From the NCBI GenBank assembly GCA_022451965.1, contig JAKUNJ010000004.1:86120-150119 (forward strand): DNA of 64,000 nucleotides. The letters run 5' to 3'. Positions 53,526 through 61,285 of this stretch are shown piece after piece. A model generated the notes under the pieces. That model worked only from the letters and a program-made list of their open reading frames with translations, was not told the DNA's origin and searched no databases. The translations under genes were made by a program, and so were the position numbers. The DNA comes from Dehalococcoidia bacterium (GTDB taxonomy: Bacteria; Chloroflexota; Dehalococcoidia; Lucifugimonadales; Lucifugimonadaceae). Each line of letters opens with the position of its first letter. Position 1 is the stretch's first letter.

Positions 53526-54978
53526 AATCTCTAATTATCCTATTCGCGGCTATCTCTCCAGACATAATTACCGTTGGAGTCCCTCCACCTGGGTGTACTC
53601 CTCCACCAACATAATAAAGTCCATTAATTTTACTATCTTTATTTGGTTGCCTAAAAACAGTTCCGCTTATTCCATGAGAAACCTTGCCATAAATAGATCC
53701 AAATGGAGCTGCAAACTTCTTTTCTAAATCATTAGGAGTAATAGTCTTTATAAAATTAGATTTGTCTATAATATCACTTAAGTTTTTAGATTTTAATTTA
53801 GCGTATACCTTGTTGAAAGCTTCTTTAATTTCACTTTCTCCCCAAATACGCTTATTAGCAGGAGCATTACACATTATAAATACGCTCTCACATTGTTCAG
53901 GTGCTAGAGATTTATCAGTTTTTGTTGGGCAATTTATATATATAGTTGGGTCACTTGGGAAAATATTTTTTTCAAAAATTTCTCTAAATTCATTCTCATA
54001 ATCATCTGAAAATATTACATTATGGTGATGTAATTTATCTATTTTCTTTTCAACTCCCACAAGAAAAACTAATCCTGACATTGATAAATTTTTTTCAGAT
54101 AATCTAAAATTTTTATCTAGCATTGTTTTTGTTATTATGGGATCAACATTGCTTACAACTATGTCAGCTGAAATATTTTCTTCTTGTTCTAAAACTACAG
54201 ATTCGATTTTTTTATTTTTTATATTAATTGAAGAAACTTTTTTATTCAGAATTATCTTAACTCCATTGGATATTAAGATTTTCTCTAAAGATTCAATTAT
54301 TTTATATAAGCCCCCCCTTGTATACCATCCTCCAAAAGAAAGCTCCATAAATGGAATAATCGATAAAATACTTTGTGATTTATAAGGAGATGCTCCAACA
54401 TAAGTTGGATATCTTAGAAAGATTTTTCTGAGCCTATGATCCTTGAAAGTTTTATTTACTAAGTCGCTATATTTTTTGAAAAAAAGAGTAAAGGGAGATC
54501 GTAATAAAGTTTTTAGATCTTTAGTTGAAGGAGCTGAAAAGATTTCATTCTTGAAAAATGTATTCTCTGATAAATTATAAAGCTTTGATGCCTTAGTCAT
54601 AAAATCGTAAAAATTATCAAGTTCTTTATAATTTTTATTATTAACATTTTTTTCTATAAGGCTGAAATTTGAATCGTATATTATGTCAGAATTTGAAAAG
54701 ATATACTTAAATAATGGGTTAATCTTAATAAGATCTAAATGGTCACTCATTTTTTCACCTACTTTACTAAACATATTTTCAAAAATGTAAGGAATAGTTA
54801 TTAATGAAGGGCCTGTGTCAAATGAATATCCGTTTTTTGTAAAAAAATTCATCTTTCCACCTATGTTTTCATTTTTTTCAATTATTGTGATTTTGAAATT
54901 TCTTTGAGAAAGAAAAATTGCAGTTGCTATTCCTCCTAAGCCACCTCCTATTATTACTACTTCTTTTTTATTTTTCAT
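53512..54978 (-). CDS. CrtI-family carotenoid desaturase (second, CrtD-like)
   Basis: 488 residues. The dinucleotide fold reads VVIIGGGLGGIATAIFLS, then IGGKMNFFTKNGYSFDTGPSLI. The middle has RYPTYVGASPYKSQSILSIIPFMELSFGGWYTRGGLYKI, and the C-terminal FAD end is GLYYVGGGVHPGGGTPTVIMSGEIAA. It is a CrtI/CrtN/CrtD-type desaturase or isomerase. Beside cruF and a glycosyltransferase, a C-3',4' desaturase (CrtD) role is likely. It overlaps the glycosyltransferase gene by 11 bases. Confidence 0.85.
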   Translation of the reverse strand: MKNKKEVVIIGGGLGGIATAIFLSQRNFKITIIEKNENIGGKMNFFTKNGYSFDTGPSLITIPYIFENMFSKVGEKMSDHLDLIKINPLFKYIFSNSDIIYDSNFSLIEKNVNNKNYKELDNFYDFMTKASKLYNLSENTFFKNEIFSAPSTKDLKTLLRSPFTLFFKKYSDLVNKTFKDHRLRKIFLRYPTYVGASPYKSQSILSIIPFMELSFGGWYTRGGLYKIIESLEKILISNGVKIILNKKVSSINIKNKKIESVVLEQEENISADIVVSNVDPIITKTMLDKNFRLSEKNLSMSGLVFLVGVEKKIDKLHHHNVIFSDDYENEFREIFEKNIFPSDPTIYINCPTKTDKSLAPEQCESVFIMCNAPANKRIWGESEIKEAFNKVYAKLKSKNLSDIIDKSNFIKTITPNDLEKKFAAPFGSIYGKVSHGISGTVFRQPNKDSKINGLYYVGGGVHPGGGTPTVIMSGEIAANRIIRDYAKG

Positions 54979-56074
54979 ATATCCTATCTTTCCACTTTAG
55001 ACCCTTACCATATTTGAAGCTCCACCATGAATTAAATCCTAATAGGATCATAGTTAAAATCGCAAAAGGATGGAATATTACTGACAATAAACTGTGTTTA
55101 AATTTAATACTTATAATGATTCTAGGCAAGAATATAAAAAATAATAAGAGTAAGTTTATAATTTCAAAGTTATTGATCATTTTAAAAATTAAATATATTG
55201 GTAATAGAAAATAAGAAAGAAAGAAGAATATTTGAAAAATGAAAAATGAAACTTCTTTTGAAAAACTAGGATAGTAATTCTTTAGAAATCCGTCCCAGAT
55301 AGAAGAAAATGAACTATACATTTTTACAGATATAATATTTTTTCCATCAATGCAATAATTTTTTTCTTTTTTATCTCTCCAAATTCTAGCCAATCTAGTA
55401 TCTTCAAAAAGATCATTCCTAACTAATTTATGCCCTCCAAGATCTGAATAAATTTTTTTATTAAATAGAATACAAGCTCCATGTGCGAGTCCTAAATTTC
55501 TTGAATTTAATTTTTTTGAGAAAGGAACTGGGCATAGTGAAAAAACTACAAAATTTAATATAGGCATAAAAATTTTCTCAGATATAGAATCCATTTTTAT
55601 CATTGGCCAGGCGGAAAGCATTGAAACATTCTTTTCTTTGGCTAAGGAAACCATATCTTCTATCTTTCCTGAAAATTCAGTATCTGCATCTAAAAATAAA
55701 ATCCAATCTCCTATTGATTGTTCTGCAAGTTGGTAACAAGCAAAAGATTTTCCAATCCAACCTTTTGATAATGACTTGGTATTAGCTTTTTTAATTCTTT
55801 TATCTAATTTTAATAATCTATCTATCTCAATTTGAGTATTATCTTCAGAGTGATCATTATAAATAAGTATTTCTGAAAAATAACTTTTACTCTTAAGTAT
55901 AGATCTAACACATTTTGAAATATTATTTTCCTCATTTCTTGCAGGAATCAGTACTGAAATTCTATTATTTTCTAAATTATTTATTTTTTTTTCTTTCCAA
56001 TAAATATTTACTAATGAAATAAACAGTGAGTAAGAAATGAATACAGAAATTATTATTAGTAATATATCAATCAT
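54968..56074 (-). CDS. Glycosyltransferase family 2, carotenoid-associated
   Basis: 368 residues. N-terminal signal-anchor-like helix, then a GT-A domain with VLIPARNEENNISKCVRSIL, IYNDHSEDNT and the metal motif LFLDADTEF. Two or three helices lie at the C terminus. This is the architecture of CruG/CrtQ-type membrane glycosyltransferases that act on hydroxylated or carboxylated carotenoids. The context between two desaturases and cruF supports sugar transfer to the 2'- or 1'-hydroxyl. It overlaps crtI by 8 bases and the CrtD-like gene by 11. Confidence 0.83.
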   Translation of the reverse strand: MIDILLIIISVFISYSLFISLVNIYWKEKKINNLENNRISVLIPARNEENNISKCVRSILKSKSYFSEILIYNDHSEDNTQIEIDRLLKLDKRIKKANTKSLSKGWIGKSFACYQLAEQSIGDWILFLDADTEFSGKIEDMVSLAKEKNVSMLSAWPMIKMDSISEKIFMPILNFVVFSLCPVPFSKKLNSRNLGLAHGACILFNKKIYSDLGGHKLVRNDLFEDTRLARIWRDKKEKNYCIDGKNIISVKMYSSFSSIWDGFLKNYYPSFSKEVSFFIFQIFFFLSYFLLPIYLIFKMINNFEIINLLLLFFIFLPRIIISIKFKHSLLSVIFHPFAILTMILLGFNSWWSFKYGKGLKWKDRIYEK

Positions 56075-57551
56075 TTGAGTAATGAGTTAGAATTTTTTCT
56101 GTTGTCATTTTAGAGCTTAATACACACATTGGAACACCTGTACCTGGAGTAGTTGAAGCTCCTACAAAGTATAGATTTTTATATTTTTTTGACATATTTT
56201 GATTTCTAAAGGGTCCAATTTGAAAGAAGTTGTGCGATGGTCCAAAAGCTGAACCATCAAATAATCCAAACTGACTCATCCATTTATTTGGATCCCAAAC
56301 TTCTTCAAAAATAATATCATTTTCTGACAAATTGATTTCTTGATGACTTAATCTTTTAAAAATCCTTGATTTTATCTTTTTGATATCATCATCATTATAA
56401 CCGGACTTATTTGTTGAAATAACAGGGCATGGAACTAACGCAAAAACACTAGAATTATCTTTTGGAGCTAATGTATTATCTGTCTTTGAAGGTATTGATA
56501 TATAAAAAGGTAAATCTTCAGGGATTTCTTTCTTTCTAAATAATTCATTAAAAGTTTTTTTGAAATTATTAGGAAGGAAAATTGTATGATGAGTCATGGA
56601 ATCAATTTTTTTATTTATTCCCCAATAAAAAGTATAAACAGAAGGAGTCATTTTATATTTCTTGAAATTTTTATCTTTATTAATTAATGTTTGAAAAGTT
56701 GTTGATGAATCAACATTTGAGACTACTATATTTGATTTAATATGAGTTTGATCAGAAAGTGTAACTCCTTTTACATAGTCATTTTCAATTTTTATTTCTG
56801 TAACCCTTTTTTCAGTATGAATTTTTACATTAAAATCTTCATTTAGTTTTTTTAATCCCATAATCAATCCGTACATGCCTCCTTTTGGCATCCATAGTCC
56901 GTATTGCAGTTCTCCGAAAGGTAGAATGCTAAAAAAGCCAGGAAGCTTAAAAGGTGAATCTCCCAAATACATACTGTATGAACTAAAAGCTTCAATAATT
57001 TTTTTTTCTTTGAAATATTTGCCTATCTCATCGTACATATTATTTAGTAAACCAAGTTTCAAAAGATTATTAATGCCAGTATTTTTTAACCAAGAAAAAA
57101 TATTTGAAGAATTTCTAGTTACTAACTTTTCAAATGCTAAATCGTACTTATTGTTACTATTCTTGAAGAAATCAATCAGTCCATATCTATCTTGAGAATT
57201 AAATTTTGAGACTTCGTTAGATAGATTTGTAAAATCTGAGCTTAATTGAAAATTTGAATGATCTCTCCACATAAAATTTACAGCTGGATCAACAGATATT
57301 AGTTCGACATAGTCGTAAAAATTTTTATCTAACGAGTTGAAATAATCTTCATAAACCCAAGGATAATTTAGTAAAGAAGGGCCTGTATCAAAAGTGAAAC
57401 CGTTCTTCTTTAGTATATTTGCTCTACCACCTATAGTTTTATTACTTTCATATATGTGAACATCAAAGCCATTTTTTGATAGCAAAGGTCCTAAAGACAG
57501 CCCCCCTACTCCTGCTCCAATAATTATTGCTTTTGGTTTCGTGTTTTTCAT
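56067..57551 (-). CDS. crtI: Phytoene desaturase
   Basis: 494 residues from the ATG at 57551, which overlaps the crtB stop by one base (TGATG); an in-frame ATG at 57578 lies inside crtB and is less likely. The FAD fold is IIIGAGVGGLSLGPLLS, followed by GGRANILKKNGFTFDTGPSLLNYPWVY. The C-terminal signature is LYFVGASTTPGTGVPMCVLSSKM. It introduces the double bonds that turn phytoene to lycopene or neurosporene. Order crtB-crtI is the usual one. The desaturation count cannot be read from sequence. Confidence 0.9.
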   Translation of the reverse strand: MKNTKPKAIIIGAGVGGLSLGPLLSKNGFDVHIYESNKTIGGRANILKKNGFTFDTGPSLLNYPWVYEDYFNSLDKNFYDYVELISVDPAVNFMWRDHSNFQLSSDFTNLSNEVSKFNSQDRYGLIDFFKNSNNKYDLAFEKLVTRNSSNIFSWLKNTGINNLLKLGLLNNMYDEIGKYFKEKKIIEAFSSYSMYLGDSPFKLPGFFSILPFGELQYGLWMPKGGMYGLIMGLKKLNEDFNVKIHTEKRVTEIKIENDYVKGVTLSDQTHIKSNIVVSNVDSSTTFQTLINKDKNFKKYKMTPSVYTFYWGINKKIDSMTHHTIFLPNNFKKTFNELFRKKEIPEDLPFYISIPSKTDNTLAPKDNSSVFALVPCPVISTNKSGYNDDDIKKIKSRIFKRLSHQEINLSENDIIFEEVWDPNKWMSQFGLFDGSAFGPSHNFFQIGPFRNQNMSKKYKNLYFVGASTTPGTGVPMCVLSSKMTTEKILTHYSND

Positions 57552-58555
57552 CAAAAATACAGTAGTATTAGTTTCCAAAATTTATTTAGCGGTAAAAAAG
57601 AAAACTTGTCTTTGGTTGATAAGCTATACCTGTGGTCTAATGGCATATCTTGAAGAAGTATTTTATTATTTAATTTTCTGAATAATTCTAAACAAGTTTT
57701 TATTGCTATTTGACTGTCAGATGCAAAATAGTTCATTCCACTTTCAGCCTTTGAATACCATTTTTCTGCTTCATTTGCCAAAATTTTCCTTGCATTTAGG
57801 ACATAGTTTTCTAATTCATCCTTACTAGTTGGTTTCCTTAATAGTTCTGTTGGGGCATAAAATCTTCCTCTAAAATAATCCTCATATACATCTCTAGCAA
57901 AATTAGTAAGTTGTAATGCTATGCCTAAATCTTTTGAAGGAGTTAATAAATCTTCCACTGAATATCCTTCTTCAGGGCCATAAATATATGCTAAAAAATA
58001 TCCAACTACTATTGCTGATCCATAAACATAACCATCTATTAAATCTTCCATTTTTTTATATTCTGAAACTTCTATATCCTTTCTCATTGCTTCAATGAAA
58101 GAAATATAATATTCATCTGGAATTGATTTTTCAACTGCAGCTTTTCTATAGCAAGAAAGAATAGTTGGAATACCTGAATCTACTGATTTTGTGATAGAAG
58201 AAAATGTTCTAGATGCCAAAAAATCCTCTTTCCAAGAATCTAGAAGTTGATTTTTTTTCTTATTACTCATACTGAAAGTATCAACAATCTCATCTGGATA
58301 TCTTACAGAGGCGTATATTATTTCTACAAGATCTCTTTTTTCTTTTGGTAAAAATCTTGTTACAGTAAAAAAACTATTACTATAGTTTTTTAGGATCTTT
58401 TTACCCATTTTTTTGCCTATTTGAAATGCCTCTTTTTGATCTTTAGAATTTAATATTTTTCTTGAAACATTAGATTCTAAATCTTGCCACTCTTTATAGT
58501 CCCAAAGATTTTCGTCAGAAATAAAATTTCTATTTTCTATTTTATTTTTTACCAT
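57551..58555 (-). CDS. crtB: Phytoene synthase
   Basis: A 334-residue squalene/phytoene-synthase-fold protein. The first aspartate-rich motif DEIVD is at 88-92 (YPDEIVDTF), the second DVYED at 222-226 (NFARDVYEDYFRGRFYAP). It joins two geranylgeranyl diphosphates. A C30 (CrtM) substrate cannot be excluded from motifs alone. It is the first gene of the crtB-crtI-GT-crtD-like-cruF unit and is divergent from the YceI lipoprotein with a 167-base gap that must hold both promoters. Confidence 0.9.
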   Translation of the reverse strand: MVKNKIENRNFISDENLWDYKEWQDLESNVSRKILNSKDQKEAFQIGKKMGKKILKNYSNSFFTVTRFLPKEKRDLVEIIYASVRYPDEIVDTFSMSNKKKNQLLDSWKEDFLASRTFSSITKSVDSGIPTILSCYRKAAVEKSIPDEYYISFIEAMRKDIEVSEYKKMEDLIDGYVYGSAIVVGYFLAYIYGPEEGYSVEDLLTPSKDLGIALQLTNFARDVYEDYFRGRFYAPTELLRKPTSKDELENYVLNARKILANEAEKWYSKAESGMNYFASDSQIAIKTCLELFRKLNNKILLQDMPLDHRYSLSTKDKFSFLPLNKFWKLILLYF

Positions 58556-58722
58556 AATTCAATTTTATTCTATATTAGTTAATTATCATCAAGCTTTATC
58601 AAGAAATAATAAAATTTATAGTCTGAAATATCATACATTTTTTTGCTAACAAATAACTTTTATACATCTTATAATTTATTCATATAGTCTAGAAATGTAG
58701 ACCCTTAAAAATAAACTCATGG
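58556..58722. promoter_or_regulatory. Divergent promoter region between crtB and yceI-like gene
   Basis: A 167-base AT-rich gap between divergent starts. It contains several TATAAT-like hexamers but no long palindrome. Coordinated control of the carotenoid unit and the isoprenoid-binding-type YceI protein would be possible from here; this is positional inference. Confidence 0.35.
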
Positions 58723-59619
58723 ATGGACTTTATAATGAAATTTAATTTTTTACTTCCACAATTAATTATCCTGATTCTGTTAGCTAACTTTATTTCGTGT
58801 GGTACCCAGGAATCAAATGTGTTGGATATCAATCCTTCACCTCCAGAAGTAGCAAAAACTCAATCAGAAATATCAGAAAATACACAATCTTATGATAAGG
58901 TGCAACCGGAAAAAAAAGCAATAAATAGTATTGATAATACTAAATTAGAAAAATCAGATGAAGAAATAGCTTCAGATTTAGAAAATTCTATGATTATATT
59001 AGAGTTTGGGAATGATTCTGATAATTCTATACGTGCTAATTATCGAGTAACTGAACAATTAGCAAGATTATCTTACCCTATAGATGCTGTTGGTTATACA
59101 GAAGATGTATTCGGAAGTATATATATCGATGCCACAGGTCAACCTACTCCCGAATCTTTGTTAACTATTGATCTTTCTAACCTGAAAAGCGATGAATCTC
59201 GTAGAGATAACTACTTGCGAGGTAATGCTTTAGAAACAGATAAATTCCCTCAAGCTTTTTTTCTAGTAAATGAACTCAAGAATCTAGATATGAGTGATCT
59301 GACTAACTTAAATTCTAATGATATAGAATTTCAAATGGCTGGAGATTTGACAATACATGGGGTCACTAAATCTAAAACTTGGAATGTTGTAGCAAAATCA
59401 GAATTAGGTTCAATTAAGGGCAATGCGTCTATTTCATTTCCTTTTAGTGATTTTGATATAGATATCCCAAAACTTTTTTTCATAATTAGTGTAGAAGATA
59501 AGATAACATTAGAACTAGATTTTGATGTAAAAGTTATCTTGAATCCATCTTTAGATATTGACACATTTGCTCCCACAATCACCCCAGAATTTCCTACTCA
59601 GTCGTACGAAGGATATTGA
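58723..59619 (+). CDS. YceI-domain lipoprotein
   Basis: 298 residues (or 294 from the second Met at 58735, which has GGATGG nearby). Lipobox Cys26 (NFISC) anchors it. A linker of about 70 polar residues is followed by the YceI beta-barrel domain (about 95-270): YRVTEQLARLSYPIDAVG..., the GSIYID.. strand, LTIDLSNLKSDESRRDNYLRGNALETDKFPQAFF, and GDLTIHGVTKSKTWNV. YceI proteins bind polyisoprenoids or fatty amides in a lipocalin-like pocket. It is divergent from the carotenoid unit, hinting at carotenoid or quinone handling. Confidence 0.85.
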   Translation: MDFIMKFNFLLPQLIILILLANFISCGTQESNVLDINPSPPEVAKTQSEISENTQSYDKVQPEKKAINSIDNTKLEKSDEEIASDLENSMIILEFGNDSDNSIRANYRVTEQLARLSYPIDAVGYTEDVFGSIYIDATGQPTPESLLTIDLSNLKSDESRRDNYLRGNALETDKFPQAFFLVNELKNLDMSDLTNLNSNDIEFQMAGDLTIHGVTKSKTWNVVAKSELGSIKGNASISFPFSDFDIDIPKLFFIISVEDKITLELDFDVKVILNPSLDIDTFAPTITPEFPTQSYEGY

Positions 59620-59641
59620 TTATATCCTGTAATTAATATGC

Positions 59642-59671
59642 TTGACTTAATTAGAACAATTGTTCTAAAAT
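59642..59671 (+). promoter_or_regulatory. Sigma-70-type promoter of the 59.7 kb unit
   Basis: TTGACT (59642-59647) and TAAAAT (59666-59671) are separated by 18 bases, close to the consensus. The first GAAC-N4-GTTC palindrome fills the spacer and reaches the -10 box; the second follows at the expected start site. A repressor bound here would block polymerase. Confidence 0.65.
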
Positions 59672-59683
59672 GAACATATGTTC
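59651..59683. promoter_or_regulatory. Tandem LexA/SOS-box-like palindromes
   Basis: Two palindromes: TTAGAACAATTGTTCTAA (59651-59668, a perfect 18-mer) and GAACATATGTTC (59672-59683). Their centres are 18 bases apart. GAAC-N4-GTTC is the core of the LexA (DinR) box of Bacillus and relatives. The second matches the RNRY centre fully, the first in 3 of 4 bases. lexA is encoded at 33875-34525. An alternative is autoregulation by the HTH protein at 60229. Confidence 0.7.
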
Positions 59684-59699
59684 TAATTAAGGAGTTGTT

Positions 59700-60218
59700 A
59701 TGACTACAAGATTTTCAAATAGTATTTTACATAAAACAGAAGAGGTTGGGTTAGTAAATAATAATCTAATTCGATCTATAGCTACAAATATAATAAATCA
59801 TGATAAGTGTGAATATAACATAGGGGTTGAATGTTTCTATTGTTGGCATGAAGTTATGAATGACTTAAGGATATGGGCTATTGTTAGGAATAAAAATGAA
59901 AAATCTGTATCAGCTGTTTTTAGTGACTCTATAATTGAATGTCTTTATCCTGGCGTTCTAAAAATGATAAACAAGATTAATGAATTTAAGAATTTTGATT
60001 TTCTTTTCTCAAAAAATCATAATGAGGTTTATTACAATGATTCAAAATATTTATTTTCTAATATTGAAACAGTAAATTCAAATTTTTTGATTCTAGAGGC
60101 TATAAATTTTGAAGATTATAAATTAAAAGAAGTAGATGCATTAGTAAAGCTTAATATTAAGAAAAATAAGTATTCTCAAGACTATTTTTATATTTCAGAG
60201 AACTGTAACCATATATAA
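59700..60218 (+). CDS. Unrecognised Cys-containing protein under tandem SOS-type boxes
   Basis: 172 residues, soluble, and no family recognised. An AAGGAG site lies 5 bases before the ATG, unusually strong for this window. A cysteine cluster occurs at Cys37, Cys45, Cys48 with His50 (KCEYNIGVECFYCWHE), followed by RIWAIVRNKNEKSVSAVFSDSIIECL. The combination of a cysteine pair loop, an 'IW..VR' strand and an 'xxVFSDSxxE' strand faintly recalls the zinc-ribbon OB-fold of RPA-like ssDNA-binding proteins. This is a guess, not an assignment. The stop is 10 bases before the HTH gene. Confidence 0.65.
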   Translation: MTTRFSNSILHKTEEVGLVNNNLIRSIATNIINHDKCEYNIGVECFYCWHEVMNDLRIWAIVRNKNEKSVSAVFSDSIIECLYPGVLKMINKINEFKNFDFLFSKNHNEVYYNDSKYLFSNIETVNSNFLILEAINFEDYKLKEVDALVKLNIKKNKYSQDYFYISENCNHI

Positions 60219-60228
60219 GGAGTAATAA

Positions 60229-60567
60229 ATGACAATGATTGAAGATAAAAGCTTTTCTTCAAATGAATTATTTTTTGATGAAGGATGTGAATATGCAAAT
60301 AGTTGCTTGAATTGTTCTTTGCCTCTTTGTAAATATGACGATCCAATACTTGATAATTCTAAATCTAAAATAAATAGAAATTCACTTATTTTTAGTATGA
60401 AAAGATCTGATGTAAGTAATAAGGAAATAGCTAAAAGATTAAAAATATCTACTAGGACTGTTCATAGGGTTCTTGCTCAAGAAAATAGTTCTAATCAAAA
60501 ATTTGTTCTAGACCTGAGAAAGCAAAATTTGATAAAAAAATCTCAGCTAGTATCCATGAAAAACTAA
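60229..60567 (+). CDS. Small Cys4 + helix-turn-helix protein
   Basis: 112 residues. Four cysteines C20-x5-C26-x2-C29-x4-C34 (EGCEYANSCLNCSLPLCKYD) could bind zinc or an iron-sulfur cluster. An HTH of resolvase/RNA-polymerase-like type follows at about 63-82 (SNKEIAKRLKISTRTVHRVL) and a basic tail. It is preceded by AAGGAG. I infer a DNA-binding regulator, perhaps autoregulatory at the two palindromes upstream. It ends 22 bases before a strong bidirectional hairpin. Confidence 0.7.
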   Translation: MTMIEDKSFSSNELFFDEGCEYANSCLNCSLPLCKYDDPILDNSKSKINRNSLIFSMKRSDVSNKEIAKRLKISTRTVHRVLAQENSSNQKFVLDLRKQNLIKKSQLVSMKN

Positions 60568-60589
60568 AATTTATATACTACCTCCCAAC

Positions 60590-60623
60590 ATAAAGTGTCT
60601 TAAATTTAATTAAGGCATTTTAT
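60590..60623. terminator. Bidirectional terminator hairpin
   Basis: Arms 60590-60603 and 60610-60623 pair over 14 positions (12 Watson-Crick plus two G-U) around a 6-base loop. It lies in the 70-base gap between the convergent HTH gene and phoU. A/T-rich arms supply U-rich ends on both strands, so it can end transcripts from both sides. Confidence 0.7.
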
Positions 60624-60637
60624 GATTAAGGGAAAAG

Positions 60638-61285
60638 CTAATTTCCTACTAAAAACATTGATCTTTCAGCAATGTTAACGCCTCTATCAGCAATTCTTTC
60701 AAGGTTATGGGCTACCCAAAGTAAATAAGTTGATCTTTCTATTTCAAGAGGTTTTTTTTTCATAAGTTCAATTAATCTTAATCTTACTTCAGAATTTAAA
60801 TTATCTATGACATCATCTTGAGCCTTTATTTCATCAAATCTTTTTTTTACTTCTTCAGAATCTTTTATTAAGAATGTATCTGTAGACATTCTTAACATTT
60901 CAACAGTATATTTACTCATTTGAGGGATAATTACTAAATCTGTTGGAAGAGGTCGAACTCCCATTTTTATTGTTAGGACAGCTATACCTTCAGCATAGTC
61001 TCCTATTCTTTCTAATTCTTCTATTACGTACATACAGGAAACAATTTCTCTTAGGTCTGATGCAAGAGGGGCTTGCCTTCTAAGTATTACCATACATAAC
61101 TCTTCTAGATCGTTACACATCTTATCGATTAAATCATCTCCCTTGATAACATCTTTTGCTAACTCTATATCTTGTTCAAGTAAAGATTTTATTGATTTTT
61201 CAATTGATGATTCAACTGTAGAAGCCATAATTTTGATTTTAGTTTCTAATCTTTCTAATTCTTGATCAAATTCTAACCTAGCCAT
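60638..61285 (-). CDS. phoU: Phosphate-transport regulator PhoU
   Basis: 215 residues, two tandem three-helix PhoU repeats. The first has ARLEFDQELERLETKI and the metal-binding E.lerIGDYAEGI segment. The second has YLLWVAHNLERIADRGVNIAER. It dampens phosphate uptake and Pho signalling. It begins in the pstB stop region (1-base contact) and so follows pstB in one transcript. Both conserved ligand motifs (ERIGDYAE and ERIADRGVN) are intact. Confidence 0.94.
   Translation of the reverse strand: MARLEFDQELERLETKIKIMASTVESSIEKSIKSLLEQDIELAKDVIKGDDLIDKMCNDLEELCMVILRRQAPLASDLREIVSCMYVIEELERIGDYAEGIAVLTIKMGVRPLPTDLVIIPQMSKYTVEMLRMSTDTFLIKDSEEVKKRFDEIKAQDDVIDNLNSEVRLRLIELMKKKPLEIERSTYLLWVAHNLERIADRGVNIAERSMFLVGN

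Noticed and set aside
53362..53727. 121-codon plus-strand ORF
   Set aside because: It spans the antisense of two overlapping carotenoid genes that are both clearly real.
56875..57195. 106-codon plus-strand ORF
   Set aside because: It is antisense to crtI, with no independent support.
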